A stretch of 10,102 nt of DNA from an uncultured Rhodopirellula sp. (GTDB taxonomy: Bacteria; Planctomycetota; Planctomycetia; Pirellulales; Pirellulaceae): positions 1 through 10,102 of the forward strand of contig CAJXTM010000067.1 of assembly GCA_913061385.1 (NCBI GenBank). The letters run 5' to 3'. Shown here piece by piece: positions 1-7,043 of the stretch (positions within the stretch are counted from its first letter, which is position 1; each line of letters begins with the position of its first letter). The notes beneath the pieces are model-generated. The model worked only from the letters and a program-made list of their open reading frames with translations, made no database searches and was not told the origin of the DNA. Made by a program: the position numbers and the translations under genes.

Positions 1-42
1 CGTAAGGAGTCGTCGGCAGCGTCAGATGTGTATAAGAGACAG
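1..42 (+). other. Nextera sequencing adapter (i5 index plus Tn5 mosaic end), artefact
   Basis: This is synthetic library sequence, not genome. Bases 2-9 read GTAAGGAG, which matches the Nextera i5 index known as S505/N505, and base 1 (C) fits the end of the P5 primer. Bases 10-23 read TCGTCGGCAGCGTC, the Nextera Read 1 tail. Bases 24-42 read AGATGTGTATAAGAGACAG, the 19-bp Tn5 mosaic end used in tagmentation. Genomic sequence starts at 43. The adapter translates in frame as VYKRQ/MYKRQ, a known contaminant peptide in protein databases, so any gene start placed here is false. Confidence 0.98.
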
Positions 43-1056
43 CTACTGATTATCTCGTTTGTCGAAGCGCTTCCGGGTTTGTTTGCAATCAGCATTGGTG
101 TTTCCGGGCTGGTCCTTGTCATGCACATCGTGTCCACGGTTCAGTACCGTGTTGGCCTATTCAAAAATCAATATCCCCAGTGGGATGCGTTGGATGGCGG
201 GCGGATTGACTCCAACGGATTGACTTTGTTCGACGGCGATTCGTGGTTACTGTATCGTTGGGTCTGGTTCAGCCATGCGATTGTCACAAGGAGTGCAATA
301 TCATTTATTCCATGCTTGCAATCAAAATGTCCTGTCTTGGTCGGAGAGACCATGTTGTTGTCTGGTGCATCCGGTAACGCAATCGAAGAGTGGGAATTGT
401 TCAGCAAGTCAGCGGTGGATCAATTGGAGCGGTCGCAAGGTGCCTTTTACAAGCACCGGTTAAATATTGATCCGAGTCGAACACGCTCAAATTTGGAGTT
501 GATTTGTGATCGAGGTCGTCATCGCACCGTGGCGACGGAGGCGGGAGCGGTAGAATTTGCCGGTGATGTGACGACACGTGATCTTGAACAGATTCCAGAA
601 GGTATCGGCGACTTGACGCGAACTCGGAGAAGTCTGGTCGTCATTGTCCTCATAACGCTCTTTGGGGGCTTGATCGCCGGTGGCGTCTCGGAGTTGTGGC
701 TGGAAGCATTTTGGATCTTGTTAGCCTTTTATCTGATGTTGCTTCTGGCGTTGTATGTGAGAGCGAGAACAACGACGGTGAGGGCTTTCCAGAGAAGACA
801 TTACTTTTTGCTCGGCTATGCCACCGATGACTACCTCTTGTTAGATTTGGACATTTCCGTTTCCCGTTTCGCTTGGCGGGATATGCATCTGCTGCTGGCC
901 ACCGATGGTTTAATTGCGATGAAGGCGGGGCGTCGAGGGCAAGTCATTGTTTTGCGGCCTGACATGTTTGAGTCTGCGGAACAATGGGAACGCGTTTTTA
1001 ATAACGTCACCCAGCACGAGACGGCTGAAAGTCGTTCGCGTTCAAGCAACGTGTGA
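43..1056 (+). CDS. Membrane protein with two YcxB-like modules, 5' truncated
   Basis: The frame is open from the end of the adapter to TGA at 1054-1056 (about 337 genomic codons), so the true start is missing; the GTG at 28 lies in the adapter. Counting from that GTG, hydrophobic segments cover residues about 6-38 and 203-243, each followed by a soluble stretch with a short Trp-containing motif (YRWVWFSHAIV near 76-86, FAWRDMHLLLATDGLIAM near 281-298). The second soluble part ends in a VIVLRPDMF-type strand and an SAEQWERVF helix, as in YcxB-like C-terminal domains. The linker motif VEFAGDVTTRDLE (175-187) resembles the start of such a module. I infer two tandem copies of a hairpin membrane segment plus a PH-like domain. 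The function of YcxB-like proteins is unknown, and the family match was judged by eye. No co-directional neighbour is close. Confidence 0.75.
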   Translation, partial: LLIISFVEALPGLFAISIGVSGLVLVMHIVSTVQYRVGLFKNQYPQWDALDGGRIDSNGLTLFDGDSWLLYRWVWFSHAIVTRSAISFIPCLQSKCPVLVGETMLLSGASGNAIEEWELFSKSAVDQLERSQGAFYKHRLNIDPSRTRSNLELICDRGRHRTVATEAGAVEFAGDVTTRDLEQIPEGIGDLTRTRRSLVVIVLITLFGGLIAGGVSELWLEAFWILLAFYLMLLLALYVRARTTTVRAFQRRHYFLLGYATDDYLLLDLDISVSRFAWRDMHLLLATDGLIAMKAGRRGQVIVLRPDMFESAEQWERVFNNVTQHETAESRSRSSNV

Positions 1057-1102
1057 GAGAGTTCTTCTGAGTGTTTGAGGCAAAGGAGCGGCGGAGGCTC
1101 GG

Positions 1103-1156
1103 GGTGGGAATTGGTAATCAGCACGTGGTGGGAATTGGTAATCAGCATGTGGTGGA
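1103..1156 (+). repeat. 24-bp direct tandem repeat, 2.25 copies
   Basis: The unit begins GGTGGGAATTGG and continues TAATCAGCACGT. Copy 1 is 1103-1126 and copy 2 is 1127-1150, differing only at one C/T position (CACGT versus CATGT). A third copy is cut short after GGTGGA (1151-1156). It lies 46 bp after the stop of the truncated membrane-protein gene. Only two full units with no spacer argue against a CRISPR. Function unknown. Confidence 0.9.
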
Positions 1157-1737
1157 ACTCTGAATCCGCGAATCGATGGCCGAAGACGCGACCAGGCATC
1201 GTTCCTTCCGCAAGCTAGGAAGAGTGGGCATCCAACGCCAGTTAGCCGGTAATGCGGTCTGAAACTTTGAAGTCCACGGATCAGACAGTTGTCGCAAGAA
1301 CAACGATGGTTGTGACGTCCCCTCATATCTTTGCACCAAGAAAGTTCAATCGTAGCTGGGGGGGCGCCGCTTGGTGGTAATTAACCGGCAAGACGTCAGA
1401 TGTTTGGGGCGCAACCGCAGACAAAAATGACAATGATCAGTTGAGGCGCAGAGAATGTAAAACCTCGTGTACTATTAGCAATCACCATCCCGTGCGATCG
1501 TTCTATTTTCACAACGAACCTCGGAGAGTTACAGTGCGTGCGGAAGAGTGGCAGGCGGTTATATCGGTGGAAGTCACGCCTGTTCATAGCTGAGCAAATG
1601 GTTACGTTTTTCTTTAAAGAGAGTCATGCGATGGTTGTGGGGCATTCACTCAAATACCATTTGTGGGTTTCAGCAGGGAATTATCCGATCCAGTAATCGT
1701 AGGTTCGGCTATTCGAGACGAGCTGTGTTGTTTACCT

Positions 1738-1794
1738 TGACACAACGAATCCGGGGGTGGCTCGACGGCTGAGCGAGTTCGACTTTGCGTGTCA
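1738..1794 (+). repeat. Bulged hairpin upstream of the DinB gene
   Basis: TGACAC (1738-1743) pairs with GTGTCA (1789-1794), CGAA (1746-1749) with TTCG (1778-1781), and CTCG (1761-1764) with CGAG (1774-1777). The arms are unequal: 2 nt against 7 nt between the first and second stems, then an 11-nt one-sided bulge (1750-1760). The apical loop is 9 nt. This imperfect shape recalls integron attC sites, but the attC core consensus (RYYYAAC and GTTRRRY) is not seen at its ends, and no integrase is present. It could equally be a 5' leader structure of the DinB gene. Confidence 0.5.
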
Positions 1795-1816
1795 CATGAT
1801 ATAGATATAGAGGCTG

Positions 1817-2377
1817 ATGAATCCTATGTATGACAAAGACAGAATCATCTATCAACTAGAGCGCACTCGTGTTCTATCTCTTCAGATGATTGAACGAGTG
1901 CCGCATGATCAGTGGTTTGAAATGCCCTTGGGGGTGACACACGTTGCGTGGAACGTTGGCCACATGGCAATCGCTGAGTATTTCCTTGGACTTGTCTTTG
2001 TTCGCGGTACGCGGGAGAGCGATCGTGATTTTATCCCCGAAAGTTATGTTGAGCTTTTTGGATATGGTTCGGTCGCCACCTCTGATCGGAGTTCCTATCC
2101 TAGCCCCTCTGAAATGTTGGAGGTGCTTGGTTCAGTTCACGCGATACTCCTAAACGAAACTACAGCGATGCCTGCGGCAGAGCTGAGTGAGTCTTGCAAG
2201 TTTCTCGAAGGAGAATTTGATCACCACCCAATTTTTGAAGACAAAGGTGGTGCACTTGAGTGGCTCGGTTATCACGAACATGTGCACATGGGAGCCATTG
2301 GGCTCTTGAGACGCGAACTTGGATCAAAACCAATCGAGTATTTTCAAGAATCGCGGGAAGGAAAGCGGTTTGCGTAG
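1817..2377 (+). CDS. DinB superfamily protein, putative metal-dependent enzyme
   Basis: This 186-residue protein has the length and helical pattern of the DinB/YfiT-like four-helix-bundle superfamily, whose characterised members bind a divalent metal through three histidines and include thiol (bacillithiol, mycothiol) S-transferases; most members are uncharacterised. Visible landmarks are THVAWNVGHMAIAEY (His49), the expected metal ligand of helix two, and GYHEHVHMGAIGLLRRELG, with His153 and His157 in the H-x3-H spacing typical of the last helix. There is no signal peptide, so it should be cytoplasmic. The start is uncertain: AGAGG at 1809-1813 is 3 nt before ATG 1817 and 12 nt before an in-frame ATG at 1826, so neither has ideal spacing. 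The gene stands alone between a long spacer and a convergent operon, which suggests an accessory gene. The substrate cannot be told. Confidence 0.85.
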   Translation: MNPMYDKDRIIYQLERTRVLSLQMIERVPHDQWFEMPLGVTHVAWNVGHMAIAEYFLGLVFVRGTRESDRDFIPESYVELFGYGSVATSDRSSYPSPSEMLEVLGSVHAILLNETTAMPAAELSESCKFLEGEFDHHPIFEDKGGALEWLGYHEHVHMGAIGLLRRELGSKPIEYFQESREGKRFA

Positions 2378-2682
2378 TTTTGTCTTGATTTCTTCCATGG
2401 CCGTTCGCCAAGTTCTATTTGTAAAGCGGTGAGGCAGCTTATTCATGAGGCCTGCCCACTCAACGGAAATCCTGATGGTGACTAGCGATCTCATTAAGCT
2501 GTCTTTTGTTTAATTTCGCCCCACCGAATCACAGTTCTGCAAGAATTTCGTTCCATGCGGCGAGTGGCTTGTTCAGGGTCACTCTTTTAATAACTCTTGA
2601 GGACTACGCGAATTTAGGGTGTCACCCGAAACTTCCGCCCATTTGACTGCAATGTCTGATTCTAACTTGCGTGACAGTACGA
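2378..2682. other. Convergent intergenic spacer
   Basis: These 305 bases separate the 3' ends of the DinB gene and of the DUF1592-type gene. No gene is supported. One compact palindrome is present: GGGTG (2617-2621) and CACCC (2623-2627) around a single T, flanked by TTT and AAA. A run of T does not follow it on either strand, so it is at best a weak candidate for a shared terminator. A weaker GGCAG/CTGCC pair lies near 2433-2455. Confidence 0.55.
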
Positions 2683-5247
2683 CTATTTTGTTCGAAATGC
2701 CTCGCTTTGGACGACCGCATGTACCAGATCTCGCAGCCCATTACCGGTTACCGATACCGACTCGCTGATTTGATCGATAGCTGCACGGTCTGTGACCTCC
2801 ATGATTCGACCTGTGCTGTACTCCAACAGCTTCTTTGCCAAGTTTCGCCTGACGAGTTTCTTGCGTTTCATTAGCTCTGCTTTGAATTCGGTGATGTCGA
2901 CATAACGACTACCATTTGCGAACTGGGAAGACGCATCGATAGAATCAGGTTGTCGATAGTAAGTGTTACGCCACTCGCCGATGGGTCCATAATTTTCCAG
3001 AGCAAATCCCATGGGATCGATTTTTGCATGGCAATCATTGCAACTGGCGATTTCACGATGTTTCGCCAACCGTTCTCGAATCGTTGTGGCGCCGCGCAGG
3101 TCTGGGGCGAGTGGTTCGACATCAGGCGGCGGTGGTGAGGGCGGTGTTCCCAGCAAGTTGTCCAGCACCCAGACGCCGCGAATCACTGGCGAAGTATCAA
3201 TGCCATTGGCAGTCGCAGTCAGTACGCTGGCCTGTCCCAGCAGTCCTCCGCGACGCGGATCCGCGATCGCAACTTTGACCAATTCTGCGTCATCCAACGG
3301 GGGCATTCCATAAAGTTTTGCGAGTCCACGGTTGGCGAACGTAAAATCGGATTGGATGAAGGTTGAAATATCGAGATTGTTTTTCAGGATCTCAGCAAAG
3401 AACAGATGGGTTTCCCGCTTCATCGCGATATCAAGGTTTTCAGTGTAGTAGTCTCGATAGCGTTTCACGTCAGGCGGCATGCTGCCGATTTTGTCCAGTC
3501 GAAGCCAGCGATCAGGGAAGTGTTCAACGAACGCCGTGGACTTTGGATCATCGAGCATTCGCTCAACCTGTTCACGCAATACGTTGGGATTCCGAAGTTC
3601 GCCCCGTGCCGCCAAAGCGAACAACGTATCGTCCGGCATGGAAGACCACAGAAAGTAACTCAAGCGACTGGCCAGTTCATAGTCCGAGAGTTGCTCGTTC
3701 AGTTCAGGCAGGTGCAGAAAGGGTGTCGAGGAGAGGATTGCCTTGTAAGCAATCTGCAAGGCCTCGACCGTCGTTTTTCCTGCTGCTTCGTATCGACGCG
3801 CAAGACCCGCGTAGGGTTCGATTTCAGCGGAAGATACAGGTCGTCGAAAAGCTTGGGTCGCGAACCTCAGCAAGTGCCGGTCGATGTCTTCGCTACGCAC
3901 TTCCTCCGTCCCGAACATCAGTCTGTGACCCCGCGGTGGCCATTGATCAATCAAGGGGCCTTCAATTTCGACGTGATGAATGCGTAGCGTTGGCCCTTGA
4001 TTGTTTTGTACCAGGCGATCGGCAATCAAGCGAAGATAGTCACCCTTGACGCGCGTCCCAAGGCTGCGGTCGGGCCGCGGTTGATAAAGTTCTGGAAGGT
4101 ACCTTTGCAACAATCCCTCACCCGTCCGATAGGCTCGGAAGGGTGCGTTGGCCCAGGTAAGCCTTGGTGCCCATCCCTGCTGGAGCCAGAGTTCCAATTC
4201 CACGCTCCGCTTTTCGCCTGATTCGGGCATGGCGTACTCACCAATCACCTGCTCACTCGCGTGGTATTTCGGTGCGTAGCCTTTCTCGGCGTTGTAGATG
4301 ACAACGCCCAACTGCAGCGCCTGGTCCTGATCATTCTTGATCACTGCACCCCAGGGATGACGTTGGTTGTTTGATGACGCCGTCACTCGCAAGCGGTACC
4401 GTCCCGATACGTTGACACCATTGGGCAGGTCCTCAATGGCAACGTATCCCGCCTGGGACTCGCGGCCACTCTGTTCAAAGATTTCATCATAGGGATTTAT
4501 CACGCGGGACGCCTGTGCGAGTGTCCCTCCCTTGCGTTTCATCACTGGTCCGTCGATCGAACGGAGGATCGTTTTTGGTCGCTGCTCGAAGTGCGTCGCC
4601 CGTTGGATCATTTGCTCGGCTGCACGCATTGCCTGCTGCAGGAAATGGTCCGAGGTCACCAGAGTCCGGCCAATGTTGTCCAAGCCCTGTTCTTCTTCAT
4701 CTGGCAAGAACGATTCGGTCGGATCGACGTAAGCCGTGTTGATTCCCAGCAGGTCACGGATCGTGTTGCGGTACTCAAACCGATTGAGGCGCCGATAAAT
4801 GGTTTTTCCACCCGTACTGTTTTCCGCTGCATAGGCCGCTGCGAGCTGTTGTTCCAGTTGGCCGATGAAACCACGAATCTGGTCCCGGGGAGGCTGTTCA
4901 ATGCCGTCTCTTGGTGGTGGCATTTCTCCGAGATGAAGGACATCAAGAATCGCTTGCCAGCTGGCAATGTCGCTGGCATCAATTCGACCGGAGGGAAGTG
5001 TATCAAAACGATGGTCGCCTTTTTGACTCTCGCTACCGTGGCATTGGTAACAGTAAGTTTTCAGGAAACCGCGAGGAGCAAAGGCATTGTCGGATGCGAC
5101 CGTGAAGGAAGCGTTCCCTGAGGCCAGGCAAAACACGAAACTGGTTGCCCAGGCGACGAGAAGGCGCACAGATCTGGTTCTGCCGGTGTGTAATCGACAG
5201 TTCTCTTTTTCACCCTTACTCGCCTGGTGGGTCGACATGACGATCAC
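2683..5247 (-). CDS. DUF1592-type secreted protein with planctomycete CxxCH (PSCyt1-like) domain
   Basis: This 854-residue protein has the multi-domain layout typical of Planctomycetes and related PVC bacteria. After a basic N-terminus and hydrophobic segment (about 27-48, a Sec signal or anchor) comes a PSCyt1-like domain with CYQCH at 66-70 and LGEMPP near 116-121, where Met119 could be the second heme ligand. A DUF1587 segment follows (YRRLNRFEYRNTIRDLLGI, 151-169). A beta-rich middle (about 220-450) leads into DUF1595 (about 455-515), DUF1592 (about 516-650, with YELASRLSYFLWSSMPDD), DUF1588 (about 657-760, with TSPVIRGVWVLDNLLG and a second CxxCH, CNDCH at 736-740) and DUF1585 (about 775-852). 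Length and order fit an intact family member. The assumed start is GTG at 5247, whose GTGA overlaps the upstream stop; an in-frame ATG lies at 5238. Function is unproven; covalent heme c and a role outside the cytoplasm are inferences from the motifs. Confidence 0.93.
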   Translation of the reverse strand: MIVMSTHQASKGEKENCRLHTGRTRSVRLLVAWATSFVFCLASGNASFTVASDNAFAPRGFLKTYCYQCHGSESQKGDHRFDTLPSGRIDASDIASWQAILDVLHLGEMPPPRDGIEQPPRDQIRGFIGQLEQQLAAAYAAENSTGGKTIYRRLNRFEYRNTIRDLLGINTAYVDPTESFLPDEEEQGLDNIGRTLVTSDHFLQQAMRAAEQMIQRATHFEQRPKTILRSIDGPVMKRKGGTLAQASRVINPYDEIFEQSGRESQAGYVAIEDLPNGVNVSGRYRLRVTASSNNQRHPWGAVIKNDQDQALQLGVVIYNAEKGYAPKYHASEQVIGEYAMPESGEKRSVELELWLQQGWAPRLTWANAPFRAYRTGEGLLQRYLPELYQPRPDRSLGTRVKGDYLRLIADRLVQNNQGPTLRIHHVEIEGPLIDQWPPRGHRLMFGTEEVRSEDIDRHLLRFATQAFRRPVSSAEIEPYAGLARRYEAAGKTTVEALQIAYKAILSSTPFLHLPELNEQLSDYELASRLSYFLWSSMPDDTLFALAARGELRNPNVLREQVERMLDDPKSTAFVEHFPDRWLRLDKIGSMPPDVKRYRDYYTENLDIAMKRETHLFFAEILKNNLDISTFIQSDFTFANRGLAKLYGMPPLDDAELVKVAIADPRRGGLLGQASVLTATANGIDTSPVIRGVWVLDNLLGTPPSPPPPDVEPLAPDLRGATTIRERLAKHREIASCNDCHAKIDPMGFALENYGPIGEWRNTYYRQPDSIDASSQFANGSRYVDITEFKAELMKRKKLVRRNLAKKLLEYSTGRIMEVTDRAAIDQISESVSVTGNGLRDLVHAVVQSEAFRTK

Positions 5248-6536
5248 GCCATTTCCAGTTGCGTAAAAGTTCCGGTGCTCGTCCCGAATTGATCGGTCTC
5301 AATGCCGAAATTCTGGAGCATCGAGAGCAACAGATTGCACAGTGGTACCTTGACCTTTTTATCCTCGGGAGAAGCGCAGTGCGCCCCATGTTTGAAACCT
5401 CCGCCCGCAAGAAACACTGGCAGATTCCGGTTCGAGTGATGCCCGGTCGCCATGCCGCAGCCGAACAGCACCATTGTATGGTCAAGTAGCGTCCCACCAT
5501 TGAGCGGATCTTCAGTGCCTTTCAAGCGATCCAGAAAACGGGCCACACATTCCATCTGGTGTGTTTCGATGGTGATGAGGCCATTTACAAGTTCCGGTAA
5601 CTCACCGTGATGCGAGTAGGCATGATAGATCAGGGACAGATCATGGTCGCCTGGTTTCATCCCAAACTCAGTCGTGATGACTCGGGTGGAATCAGTCTGC
5701 AGGGCAAGCGCCAGCAACTCCAGGTGAGCGTCGTATTCGTCTTCGATTCTCTGGAACTTGTCTTGGGGCACCCGCAACTTGGTCTGGGGTTTGTTCTTGT
5801 GGAGCCATTGCGATTCCTGAGCGAAACGCGTTTCCAGACTTCGGACAGAATTCAGATACTCGTCAAGCTTGCGTTGGTCGTTCTTGCCAAGTCCTTTGTG
5901 TACCGTTTTGGCCTGCTCGCGGACAACATCCAAAATACTCGTTTCCTGCTCGTAACGTTGATCCTGCTGGGTACGACTGTTTGCATCAAGATCGAGAAAA
6001 AGTTTGTCGTACAAATCCTTGCAGCCAATCCCGTGAAGGTTCACCGCGTTACGTGTCCAGCTCAAACTGTTCTTAGCGCCGCGAACCCTGGTTTGTAGCG
6101 AAGGGAATCGTGTGGTGGCTTTGAGCCACTCGGCTGCTTTCTGATCGACACTGATGTTTCCGTCTGAATGGTAGCGGGCATTTTTCGACTCGATGCCATT
6201 CAGGAAAGTCGGGGTGCCAGCATGACCAATGTTGAGCCCATGATCCAAGTTTGAAAAAATCGTCATTTCATGGCGATGACGCTCAAGCGGCAAAAGCAAT
6301 TCTGGCATGCGATAGGCGGCACCAGGTTCCTTGGGAAAGAAAGCAGAGGGGTACATTCCGAAGGCGTTTGAAAAGACAACCATACGCTTCACGCCTGATG
6401 CATTGGAAGCAGCCTGCGCCTCGGTACGCCCAGAGGTCATTGATTCCATCACCGGCAGGGCCATTGCCACTCCAGCACCCTTCAAGAACTGTCGACGTTG
6501 TGGGTTCAACGTTGGAGAGGTGGATTGACGGGCCAT
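5244..6536 (-). CDS. DUF1552 domain-containing protein with Tat signal
   Basis: This 430-residue protein begins with a twin-arginine signal: QRRQFLKGAGVAMALPVME, with Arg14-Arg15 followed by a hydrophobic stretch and an Ala-rich region near 38-46 where cleavage is likely. The rest matches the DUF1552 family of planctomycetes, which I believe belongs to the alkaline phosphatase/sulfatase fold group. Family-like segments include RMVVFSNAFGMYPSAFFP (51-68), FSNLDHGLNIGHAGTPTFLNG (94-114), ITTEFGMKPGDHDL (287-300), YSHHGEL (307-313) and MVLFGCGMATGHHSNRNLPVFLAGG (about 355-379). The activity is unknown. It is the first gene of a two-gene operon: its TGA overlaps the proposed GTG start of the DUF1592-type gene by 4 bp, which implies translational coupling. 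The Tat signal suggests export after folding. No good Shine-Dalgarno sequence precedes the ATG. In many genomes the two partners lie in the opposite order. Confidence 0.93.
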   Translation of the reverse strand: MARQSTSPTLNPQRRQFLKGAGVAMALPVMESMTSGRTEAQAASNASGVKRMVVFSNAFGMYPSAFFPKEPGAAYRMPELLLPLERHRHEMTIFSNLDHGLNIGHAGTPTFLNGIESKNARYHSDGNISVDQKAAEWLKATTRFPSLQTRVRGAKNSLSWTRNAVNLHGIGCKDLYDKLFLDLDANSRTQQDQRYEQETSILDVVREQAKTVHKGLGKNDQRKLDEYLNSVRSLETRFAQESQWLHKNKPQTKLRVPQDKFQRIEDEYDAHLELLALALQTDSTRVITTEFGMKPGDHDLSLIYHAYSHHGELPELVNGLITIETHQMECVARFLDRLKGTEDPLNGGTLLDHTMVLFGCGMATGHHSNRNLPVFLAGGGFKHGAHCASPEDKKVKVPLCNLLLSMLQNFGIETDQFGTSTGTFTQLEMA

Positions 6537-7043
6537 GGCTTTGCCGTTGATAGGAATGTTGTCGCCGACTCAATCATGTCAGAATACTGCAGTTGTGGAT
6601 GGACAACAACTTTTAGTGATCAGCGAGGAAGCAGATTTTGACGTCACTTTGTTCGACTTCTGAGCGAAGGTTTTGAGATTTCTGCCGCAGTAGCTGACCC
6701 TGACCGGTCTGTTCCCTAACCGTGTTGCTGCTTGAAGTTTGTTGGAATGCTCAAGAAAGCGAGACTGACGTCGTTTGCTGATCTTGCCGCGAAAGCGACA
6801 TTGATCATGTCAGTCCATTTTCCTTTTGCATGTCTCTTTTTCCAATATGAGAGAAACATTCAGTCTTTTTCGCTTAATATGAAGGGAGCCACGTTTGCGG
6901 CTTCCACCTCACACAGCAGCCCCATTTTGTGGCAGTGCCGTTAAAATCTGCGTATTGAAACCAGGTTTGCTCCTGCCAAAACAGTCGCACCTTGTAAACA
7001 ATATTGAAACTCGAACTCACCGAGAACCGTGACCAAACTAAAA
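6537..7043. promoter_or_regulatory. Divergent intergenic region between DUF1552 operon and sulfatase
   Basis: About 507 bases separate two divergent starts, so promoters for both the DUF1552/DUF1592 operon and the sulfatase should lie here. A 70-codon open frame at 6732-6944 resembles no family and is not called. Possible signals are an inverted repeat AGTTGT-N9-ACAACT (6591-6611), about 55 bases upstream of the DUF1552 start, and a TAATAT (6875-6880) that could serve as a -10 box on the plus strand, although no good -35 is spaced to it. The words ATCATGTCAG occur twice (6573-6582 and 6804-6813). Exact promoters cannot be placed by eye. Confidence 0.5.
6591..6611. promoter_or_regulatory. Inverted repeat AGTTGT-N9-ACAACT, possible operator
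   Basis: AGTTGT (6591-6596) and ACAACT (6606-6611) are exact reverse complements separated by 9 bases. The site lies about 55 bp upstream of the DUF1552 start, where a repressor or activator site for the minus-strand operon might sit. Six-base arms of this type can occur by chance in a spacer of this size, and no regulator gene is in the window. Confidence 0.25.

Larger units (their letters stand above)
1057..1816. other. 760-bp gene-free spacer with repeats
   Basis: No convincing gene is visible on either strand; the open frames here are short, lack a recognisable family and overlap each other. The stretch holds a 24-bp tandem repeat (1103-1156), two copies of the motif CACAACGAA (1510-1518 and 1741-1749), an inverted repeat CAGGCG/CGCCTG (1552-1557 with 1577-1582, 19-nt loop) and a bulged hairpin just before the DinB gene (1738-1794). 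It may be remnant accessory DNA, but no ancestral gene could be recognised. Confidence 0.6.

Noticed and set aside
28..42. GTG start giving a protein that begins MYKRQ
   Set aside because: These codons are the Tn5 mosaic-end adapter, so the start is artificial and the gene is truncated.
831..1199. Minus-strand open frame with repeated LITNSH
   Set aside because: The peptide repeat only reflects the 24-bp DNA repeat, and the frame runs into the antisense of the membrane-protein gene.
2613..2631. Intrinsic terminator at the GGGTG-T-CACCC palindrome
   Set aside because: The one-base loop is too tight for the full stem and no T run follows on either strand.
3363..4049. Long plus-strand open frame of 228 codons
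   Set aside because: It is antisense to the well-supported DUF1592-type gene and its Arg/Ser/Pro-rich translation resembles no family.
4591..5121. Plus-strand open frame of 176 codons
   Set aside because: It is antisense to the conserved N-terminal half of the DUF1592-type gene and shows no domain.
5607..6098. Plus-strand open frame of 163 codons, Leu/Val-rich
   Set aside because: It lies antisense to the DUF1552 gene; the hydrophobic look comes from reading that coding strand backwards.
6573..6813. Direct repeat ATCATGTCAG in the divergent spacer
   Set aside because: Two copies of a 10-mer 231 bases apart, without flanking similarity, may be chance.
6732..6944. Small open frame of 70 codons in the divergent spacer
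   Set aside because: It has a non-ATG start, no Shine-Dalgarno and no recognisable family; chance is the simpler explanation.
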